Assembly: GCA_020637165.1 (NCBI GenBank)
Contig: JACJWN010000005.1
Coordinates: 62,001 to 126,000 of the forward strand
Length of the DNA stretch: 64,000 bases
Origin: Mycolicibacterium sp.
Lineage (GTDB): Bacteria; Actinomycetota; Actinomycetes; Mycobacteriales; Mycobacteriaceae
Direction of reading: 5' to 3'
The position numbers were made by a program, and so were the translations under genes. The stretch's first letter is position 1; the number at the start of each line of letters is the position of its first letter. This document shows, piece by piece, positions 58,952-64,000 of this stretch. Below the pieces are notes generated by a model that was not told where the DNA came from, made no database searches, and saw only the letters and a program-made list of their open reading frames with translations.

Positions 58952-59357
58952 CCGTTGGGCGTGTGACACCAGTGTCGCCCTCGCTGCACTCGACCCTGTC
59001 CACGCCGCACACGCTGCTTGTCGGACAGCCTTGGTCGAGTTGCGGCCCGCGCTGGCCGGGCATGCGGCGTTCGAAACTTACTCTGTGCTGACCCGGCTGC
59101 CTATTCCGCTGCGGCTGACCGCCGCTCAGGCCGGCTCGGTGCTGGCCGCCGCCTTTCCTGAGCAATGCTGGCTTGACGTGGCGGAAATGCGCGGTCTGCA
59201 GGAGCGGCTCGCCGCCCTCGACATCGTCGGGGGATCCGTCTATGACGCACTAGTTGGACAGGCTGCTGTCACCAACGGCCGCACACTGCTCACCCGGGAC
59301 CGGCGCGCTGAGCGAACCTATCGGGCACTGAACGTTGAGTACCGGTTGGTCGACTGA
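58935..59357 (+). CDS. vapC: Ribonuclease toxin VapC (PIN domain)
   Basis: 140 residues from the ATG at 58935. The four PIN acids are present: D11 (CDTSVALAAL), E47 (AFETYSVL), D104 (SVYDALVG) and D122 (LLTRDRRA). VapC toxins cleave tRNA or rRNA when the antitoxin is degraded; the target here is unknown. An ATG at 58911 would overlap vapB more and add a non-conserved segment. The stop is five bases before copy 2 of the 91-bp repeat. Confidence 0.88.
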   Translation: MISNADRWACDTSVALAALDPVHAAHAACRTALVELRPALAGHAAFETYSVLTRLPIPLRLTAAQAGSVLAAAFPEQCWLDVAEMRGLQERLAALDIVGGSVYDALVGQAAVTNGRTLLTRDRRAERTYRALNVEYRLVD

Positions 59358-59361
59358 ACAG

Positions 59362-59452
59362 TGGCTAGAGGTTGAAGCGCTGCTTGAGCTCGCGGGTCTG
59401 CACCTGCTCGACGATGATGCCCAGCAGGGGGACGGTGCCGGCCAGCAGGATC
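59362..59452. repeat. 91-bp direct repeat, copy 2 (DUF3817 gene end)
   Basis: The second identical copy of 58515-58605. It provides the true 3' end of the DUF3817 gene (stop at 59365-59367). The distance between copies is 847 bases, of which 756 are between them. Confidence 0.95.
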
Positions 59453-59712
59453 CCGATGGTCTTGGCGATCGGCCAGCGAACCTTGACCGCGAGGTTGGCG
59501 GTAAAGAGCAGATAGATGAAGTACACCCAGCCGTGCACCACGCCGATCCAGTTCGGCGGGTTGTCCACCTTCACGATGTACTTGAGCACCATCTCGTAGA
59601 CCAGCGCGATCAGCCAGATGCCGGTGGTCCACGCCAGCACCCGGTAGCCATTGAGGGCGGAGCGGATCTTCTCGACCGGGACGATCGGCTGGGCTTCGGG
59701 GGTCTCCGTCAT
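59365..59712 (-). CDS. DUF3817 family membrane protein (Rv1342c-like)
   Basis: 115 residues with three hydrophobic helices (about 25-45, 58-77, 82-103: WLIALVYEMVL, then WVYFIYLLFTANLAV, then IGILLAGTVPLLGIIVEQ). The function is unknown. The start ATG overlaps the stop of the lprD gene (ATGA). Its last 29 codons are within copy 2 of the 91-bp repeat. Confidence 0.88.
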   Translation of the reverse strand: MTETPEAQPIVPVEKIRSALNGYRVLAWTTGIWLIALVYEMVLKYIVKVDNPPNWIGVVHGWVYFIYLLFTANLAVKVRWPIAKTIGILLAGTVPLLGIIVEQVQTRELKQRFNL

Positions 59713-60113
59713 GGGGTTGTCCTTTTGTCATTCTGGGCCAGCGAGTCGTTCTGGGCCGCCGTGTCTTTCTCGGCCAACTCGGTGAGGTAGGCGTTGTATT
59801 CGGCCAGCGTCGAGTCCGTGGGCTGGATTGCCGGGGCCGGACGCTCGGGCAACAGCCCGTCCGGGATCTCGGTCATCGCGCCGGTCTGCTGCGGAGTCTC
59901 GGGCGGGGTCTCCTCGTAGCGGATGAACTTTCGGTAGGCGTAGATACAGAACCCGGCAAACAGCGGCCACTGCACCGCATAACCTAGATTCTGGAAGCTT
60001 CCCGAGTTCGACTCCCAGCGGCTCCACTGCCACCATGCCAGCGTCAGGCAGCCGCCGGCGGCGACGGTCGCCAGAACCAGCAGGCCATACTTGCGGCGGC
60101 GGGGGAGGGACAC
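59709..60113 (-). CDS. lprD: Lipoprotein/membrane protein LprD
   Basis: 134 residues from the GTG at 60113. A signal-like helix ends in VAAGGC (candidate lipidated Cys22), and a second hydrophobic stretch (YAVQWPLFAGFCIYAY) follows, then a Pro/acidic tail. So it could be a lipoprotein or a two-helix membrane protein. It is coupled to the DUF3817 gene by ATGA overlap. The symbol comes from the M. tuberculosis order (Rv1343c). An in-frame ATG at 60194 would lie inside the tRNA gene. Confidence 0.8.
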   Translation of the reverse strand: MSLPRRRKYGLLVLATVAAGGCLTLAWWQWSRWESNSGSFQNLGYAVQWPLFAGFCIYAYRKFIRYEETPPETPQQTGAMTEIPDGLLPERPAPAIQPTDSTLAEYNAYLTELAEKDTAAQNDSLAQNDKRTTP

Positions 60114-60168
60114 CCCACGACCGTACCGCGAGCCGGTGTGATCACCCGCGATAGGATCGACGCCGCTT

Positions 60169-60252
60169 GCGGGCGTGATGGAATTGGCAGACATGCCGGC
60201 TTTAGGTGCCGGTGCTCGAGAGAGCGTGGGGGTTCGAGTCCCCCCGCCCGCA
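60169..60252 (+). tRNA. tRNA-Leu (anticodon UAG)
   Basis: 84 bases with a long variable arm. The acceptor arms GCGGGCG and CGCCCGC pair perfectly; the anticodon stem CCGGC/GCCGG encloses TTTAGGT, giving anticodon TAG; the T-arm contains GGTTCGAGTCC. Discriminator base A. The 3' CCA is not encoded. Confidence 0.95.
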
Positions 60253-60274
60253 CGTCTTTCTGCCGATTCACTCC

Positions 60275-60420
60275 TCTCTAGGTGCTCGTCCCCGGGGTGC
60301 CAGGGGTGGCCGTGCCATTAGGCGCGAAGGCCAAACCGCCGCTGCCGCCGACACCTCCCGACACGGGTCCGCCGTCACCGCCGTTGCCGCCGACGGCGGT
60401 CAGGCCGTTGCCATCCACCC
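60275..60420 (-). pseudogene. Glycine-rich PGRS-like C-terminal remnant
   Basis: In the gap between the tRNA and the SDR gene, the minus strand reads GNGLTAVGGNGGDGGPV, then SGGVGGSGGLAFAPNGTATPG, then a stop near 60275. GGxGGN/GGDGG repeats are typical of PE_PGRS proteins. No start codon, PE domain or long frame is present, so it appears to be the tail of a lost or decayed Gly-rich gene. Confidence 0.4.
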
Positions 60421-60485
60421 GACAGCCCGGCCGCCCCAGCCCGGGTTGCGTTCCGGGCAGGACTGTACCTGTGGCTCTCGAAGGG

Positions 60486-61256
60486 CTAGAAAACGCTGTA
60501 GCCTCCGTCGATGACCAGGGTCTGACCGGTGACGTAGCCCGACCCGGGGCCGGCCAGCCACACCGCCAGCGCCTCGTAATCGTCGGGTGCGCCCCAACGC
60601 CGCAACGGGACCCTGGGCAGGATCTTGGCCTGGGCGGCGGGGGAGGACAGTAGGTCCTCGGTCATGGCCGCCTGGGTCCAGCCCGGCACGATCGCGTTGA
60701 CGCGGATGCCCTCGCGTGCCAGTTCGACGGCAAGACCGCGGGCCATGGCAGTCAGAGCGGCCTTGGCCGCGGCGTAGTGGGTCGAGAACGGCAGGCCTTC
60801 GCTCATCGACACGCTGCTGGTGAAGACGATCGAACCGCTGCGCCGGGCCTTCATGTGGCCGGCCACGGAACGCACGGTGTAAAACTGGCCGTCGAGGTTG
60901 ACCGACATCACCCGCCGCCACTCCTCGGTCGACATCTCGTCGATGGGCGCCGGACGGCCGGACACCCCGGCGTTGGCGAACAGGGAGTCGATACGGCCGA
61001 AGGTCTCCAACGTCTGCGCCGTTCCGGCGGCGACGGATTCCTCGTCTGCGACGTCGACGCCGAAGGCCGCCACCGCCGCCCCGGAACCGTCGCCGGTCAG
61101 CGCGGCGAGGGCGGCGTCGTTGTTGGCGCGGTTGGTGCCCCAGATCGCCACCGCCGCTCCGGCATTGTGCAGTCCTCGGGCCATCCCCAACCCGATCCCG
61201 CTGTTGCCGCCGGTGACCAGGGCAACGTGTCCGGTGAGGTCGTGCCAGGGGGCCAT
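60486..61256 (-). CDS. Short-chain dehydrogenase/reductase
   Basis: 256 residues, classical SDR: TGGNSGIG at 15-22, FANAGV, and the catalytic SSVSM with YAAAK. The C-terminal GQTLVIDGGYSVF is the usual tetramer interface end. Similar to gluconate/3-oxoacyl reductases, substrate unknown. It is downstream of the large membrane-protein gene (15-base gap), so the two may be cotranscribed. Confidence 0.9.
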   Translation of the reverse strand: MAPWHDLTGHVALVTGGNSGIGLGMARGLHNAGAAVAIWGTNRANNDAALAALTGDGSGAAVAAFGVDVADEESVAAGTAQTLETFGRIDSLFANAGVSGRPAPIDEMSTEEWRRVMSVNLDGQFYTVRSVAGHMKARRSGSIVFTSSVSMSEGLPFSTHYAAAKAALTAMARGLAVELAREGIRVNAIVPGWTQAAMTEDLLSSPAAQAKILPRVPLRRWGAPDDYEALAVWLAGPGSGYVTGQTLVIDGGYSVF

Positions 61257-61271
61257 GGCCGTCCTTTCTCG

Positions 61272-63644
61272 TCAGATCATGTCTTTCGCGGTGAGCCAGC
61301 GCATGATCGGCCAGCCGATGAACACCGGCAGCCAGGTGGTGAGGATCCGGTAAAGCAGTACCGAGGGAACCCCGACCGCGGCCGGTACCCCGAAAGCGGC
61401 CAGTCCGCCGATGAGCGCGGCTTCCACCGCCCCGACGCCGCCGGGTGTCGGGGCGGCGGAGGCCAGGGTACCGCCGACCATGGTCACCACCGTGACGGTG
61501 ACGAAGGTAGCGTTGCCGCCGAACGCCTCGACGCTGGCCCAGAGCGTGAGTGCCGCGCCGAGAGTCGTTACCGCACAACCTAATACGATGATGGCGAAAC
61601 GCTTGGGTTCGCGGACCAGTTCGACCAGGTCGCTGCCGACCTCGGTGATCTTGGGCCGGACGGCAGTCTCGAGCCAGTTCCGCAGTTTCGGCACGAACAG
61701 GAAGGCGCCCACCGCGCCGAGGGCGAGACCGCCGATCAGATACAGCAGGGTGACCTTCGGGACGAAGTGTGACAGGTCGGTCGCGGCGCCGGCGGCGACG
61801 CTGAAGAAGATCAGCAGCGCGATGTGGGTGATCACCTGAACCGCCTGCTGCACGGCCACTGCCGCGGTGGCGCGGACGGTTCCCAGACCGGCCTTCTGCA
61901 GGAACCGGGTGCTCAGCGCCAGGCCGCCGACCCCGGCCGGTGTGGTTGTCGCGGCGAAGGTGTTGGCGAACTGCAGGACCACCAGGTGCCGGAAGGAGAC
62001 CACCTCACCCGCGCACGCCCAAAGTCCTGCCGCAGCGCCGACATACGTCGACGCCGATACCGCCAGGCCGAGTAGCGCCCACCACCAGTTGGCGGTGCGA
62101 AGTTCGTTGAAGAAGGCGGGCACCGTGCTGATGAACGGGTAGGCGACGTAGACCAGGGCGACCAGCAGGACCAACTGGATGACCTGCTTGCGGGTGAACC
62201 GGGTGATGGTCTCGGTCTGGATCGCGTCGGCCCCGGTCTGCAGCTTGACCTCGTCGCGGGCGGCGGCCAGTACGGCCTTGGGGTCGCTCATGCTCTTGAG
62301 GATGCGGGGCGGCACCGCCGTTCTGGTGAGCCGGCGCGAGGCGTCGAGGACTTTGTCGGTGCCCAGTACCTCGATGGCCGCCCGCACGGCGTCCTGGGCG
62401 CCGAACCGGTCGGCGGTTGTGGCCAGCAGTTGGGCCACATCGGCCTGCAGCTGTTCGTCGGTGGCCCCGTACTCGGAGTTGCCGAACCCACCGAAGGCCG
62501 CTCGGCCGGCGTCGACGGTGATCTCGCTCGATCGAAGATCACCGTGGGAGATCTGGTGACGATGCAGCACGCCCAGGGACTCCCAGACCGCTGAGACCGC
62601 CCCGTCGTCGGCGGCCTCGGCCAGCCCGGCCCCGCGGGGCTGGGTGTGGGCGAAGATCGTCCAGCCCCGCTCCAGAGTGGCCAGGCCCAAGGTCTCGGTA
62701 TTGGCGACACCGAGGTCGCCGACGGCGATGACCATCAGCGCGCGATGCTCCACGGCGCGGTGCAGCGAGGTCTGCAGCGGCCCGGTCTCTTTGTCCCGAA
62801 GCACCAGCCAGCGCCAGAACTGCCGCAGTGCCCCGCCGCTGCGCTGGTTGGGCCCGTACAGTTCGACGACGGCGTCGCGGCCGGTCTCGTCGGTGGCCGA
62901 CAGTTCCAGCGGCCCGTGGCCGGCCGGGCGCACGACCGTCAGTGCGTCGGTGACGAATCCGCGGCGTGCCAGTGCGCGGACGGCGCCGTCGAGGGGGACC
63001 TCCAGCGCGGGGGTTCCGACCACCAGCACCACCAGGGCCCCGACGAACCAGCCCACTGCCAGGCCCAGCAGCGACCTTGCCGGGACCACCGCGCTGACCA
63101 CTAGGTGGATCGGAACGAACGCCAGCAGCAGCGCCCACCACCAGCGCCGCCACCGCGCCGGCAGCCACGGGCCGGACACCGTCAGGACCGCCGCGAGCAT
63201 CGCGATCCAGCGGGGATCATCGAGGAACTGCGACAGCATCGTCGACAGGCGCTCGGAGAGGTCCAGGTGCCAGCGCGGCGCCGCCACTCCCTCCCCGGTG
63301 ATCGACAGTGACAGCACCGCGATGAAACCGGCCGCACCATAGGCGCCCAACAACTTCCACTGCCGGCCGGCGATGAGACCGATCAGGATAACGAACGGCA
63401 GCGCGACGATCGCGATGCCGTAGGCCAGATACACCAGGTTGGACTGGGTGGGGGTCAGGACACCGACGATGCGCGAGATCGACGTCTCCAGCCCGACCCA
63501 GTCGCTGCGGGTGATCAGCGAACTGAAAATCACGATGACCAGGAACAGCGTGGCCATTGCGAGCCGGAAGATGTCGGTGGTGCGCTGGGTCAGCGGCAGC
63601 AGCAAATCACCGGAAACGGTGACCTCGCGTCCATCGACTCGCAC
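61272..63644 (-). CDS. Large membrane protein with LPG-synthase/flippase-like transmembrane domain and kinase-like cytosolic part
   Basis: 790 residues. An N-terminal set of about six helices (about 25-225) is followed by a soluble region (about 230-450) with HQISHGDLRSSEITVD, resembling the HxDxxxxN loop of aminoglycoside/protein kinases but degenerate. The C-terminal part (about 480-790) is an LPG_synthase_TM (UPF0104) domain with about eight helices; ASAAPTPGGVGAVEAALIGGL is its signature. It lacks the soluble acyl/aminoacyl transferase domain of MprF, so lipid flipping or polyprenol-sugar handling is more likely than lysine transfer. From memory, Rv0585c is similar. Confidence 0.8.
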   Translation of the reverse strand: MRVDGREVTVSGDLLLPLTQRTTDIFRLAMATLFLVIVIFSSLITRSDWVGLETSISRIVGVLTPTQSNLVYLAYGIAIVALPFVILIGLIAGRQWKLLGAYGAAGFIAVLSLSITGEGVAAPRWHLDLSERLSTMLSQFLDDPRWIAMLAAVLTVSGPWLPARWRRWWWALLLAFVPIHLVVSAVVPARSLLGLAVGWFVGALVVLVVGTPALEVPLDGAVRALARRGFVTDALTVVRPAGHGPLELSATDETGRDAVVELYGPNQRSGGALRQFWRWLVLRDKETGPLQTSLHRAVEHRALMVIAVGDLGVANTETLGLATLERGWTIFAHTQPRGAGLAEAADDGAVSAVWESLGVLHRHQISHGDLRSSEITVDAGRAAFGGFGNSEYGATDEQLQADVAQLLATTADRFGAQDAVRAAIEVLGTDKVLDASRRLTRTAVPPRILKSMSDPKAVLAAARDEVKLQTGADAIQTETITRFTRKQVIQLVLLVALVYVAYPFISTVPAFFNELRTANWWWALLGLAVSASTYVGAAAGLWACAGEVVSFRHLVVLQFANTFAATTTPAGVGGLALSTRFLQKAGLGTVRATAAVAVQQAVQVITHIALLIFFSVAAGAATDLSHFVPKVTLLYLIGGLALGAVGAFLFVPKLRNWLETAVRPKITEVGSDLVELVREPKRFAIIVLGCAVTTLGAALTLWASVEAFGGNATFVTVTVVTMVGGTLASAAPTPGGVGAVEAALIGGLAAFGVPAAVGVPSVLLYRILTTWLPVFIGWPIMRWLTAKDMI

Positions 63645-63676
63645 GATGAGAACCTACGTCAGCGGCCCCGCCGGGA

Positions 63677-64000
63677 TCAGCCGGGCGGCGGGGGTGTCTC
63701 CGGCGTGGCGGATTCCGGCAGGGATGTCTCGGGCAGGGGTGATTCGGGCAGGAGCGTCTCGGGAAGGGCGATCGGGATGGACCCGCCGAACTCGTCCAGC
63801 GCGGTCTGCCCGAGCAGGGCGCCAGTGAGCGCACCGTCCTGGTACATCTCGTTCAGTCGGCGCAGGAAGGCGATCCGCCCGGTTCCCGGGTCCTCCCGCG
63901 TTGGGCCTATGCCCCCGGCGGGCGTTCCCTCGCCCGGCGCCGCGGGTTCGGTGTTCAGGGCCACCAGGTACCCGGGGTCGAAGGGGTTGAGGCTGGGGAC
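63677..64000 (-). CDS. Protein of unknown function, C-terminal part (truncated by window end)
   Basis: The frame is open through the window end; the visible 107 residues include VPSLNPFDPGYLVALN near the edge and a helical piece (RIAFLRRLNEMYQDGALTG). The tail is a short tandem repeat of LPE(T/S)xLPE units ending in a Pro-run. I do not recognise the family. A GTG at 63964 is an internal candidate start, but the open frame upstream suggests the gene begins outside the window. Confidence 0.55.
   Translation of the reverse strand, partial: VPSLNPFDPGYLVALNTEPAAPGEGTPAGGIGPTREDPGTGRIAFLRRLNEMYQDGALTGALLGQTALDEFGGSIPIALPETLLPESPLPETSLPESATPETPPPPG

Noticed and set aside
61272..63644. Lysyl-phosphatidylglycerol synthase (MprF/LysX) as a firm call
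   Set aside because: Only the transmembrane domain is shared; the transferase or lysyl-tRNA synthetase domain is absent, so the catalytic assignment is not supported.

Overview
The window is a stretch of chromosome from a high-GC actinobacterium, almost certainly a rapidly growing Mycobacterium (Mycolicibacterium sensu lato). The evidence is mycobacterial gene content and order (pheST-argCJBD, a lipase/acyl-CoA-synthetase fusion like Rv1683, nucS, glgB-glgE-glgP, a cyclic-nucleotide phosphodiesterase like Rv1339, lprD), an rRNA operon directly downstream of tyrS (as I recall, the rrnB position of fast growers), a short helix 18 in the 16S rRNA, and a porin of the MspA family. Comparisons with M. 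tuberculosis gene order are from memory, not from a search.

Left part (1-26.3 kb): a truncated nucleotide cyclase, an FMN-dependent glutamate-synthase-like protein, pheST, a 13E12/HNH gene with a LexA-type SOS box, a second adenylate cyclase, an SDR-AraC pair, then the arginine operon argC-J-B-D-R-G-H with an ArgR operator in front of argC. argF is absent from the operon. An ABC-F ATPase and the Rv1683-like fusion protein follow, diverging from each other, then a secreted Ala/Ser/Pro-rich protein, a Trm112-like protein, mpg and tyrS.

Centre (26.3-32 kb): one complete rRNA operon, 16S-23S-5S, with a promoter, antitermination/processing leader, tRNA-free spacer, processing stems and a strong terminator hairpin.

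Right part (32-64 kb): gene order matches what I recall as Rv1316c-Rv1343c of M. tuberculosis: ogt, a membrane cyclase, nucS, methylmalonyl-CoA epimerase, fadA4, a YbbN-like thioredoxin, the glycogen/alpha-glucan genes glgB, glgE and glgP, dinG, pncB, clpS, a DUF2017 gene, a P1-type peptidase, rhomboid, murI, the cyclic-AMP phosphodiesterase, rph and rdgB. Deviations are a glutaminase in place of alkA, an MspA-like porin plus a lipoprotein zinc peptidase between glgP and dinG, loss of mec-cysO-cysM, and a VapBC toxin-antitoxin module between rdgB and the DUF3817 gene. The module is bracketed by a perfect 91-bp duplication that keeps both overlapping gene ends intact. A tRNA-Leu(UAG), an SDR, a large flippase/LPG-synthase-like membrane protein and a truncated gene close the window.

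The rRNA operon therefore sits at a junction between two blocks that are about 0.4 Mb apart in M. tuberculosis. This suggests rearrangement between rrn copies. A family of about 65-bp palindromes occurs three times, once exactly where mec-cysO-cysM would be expected. I found no CRISPR array, transposase or prophage, and no clearly new multi-gene system. The most distinctive locus is the VapBC insertion with its duplicated gene ends.
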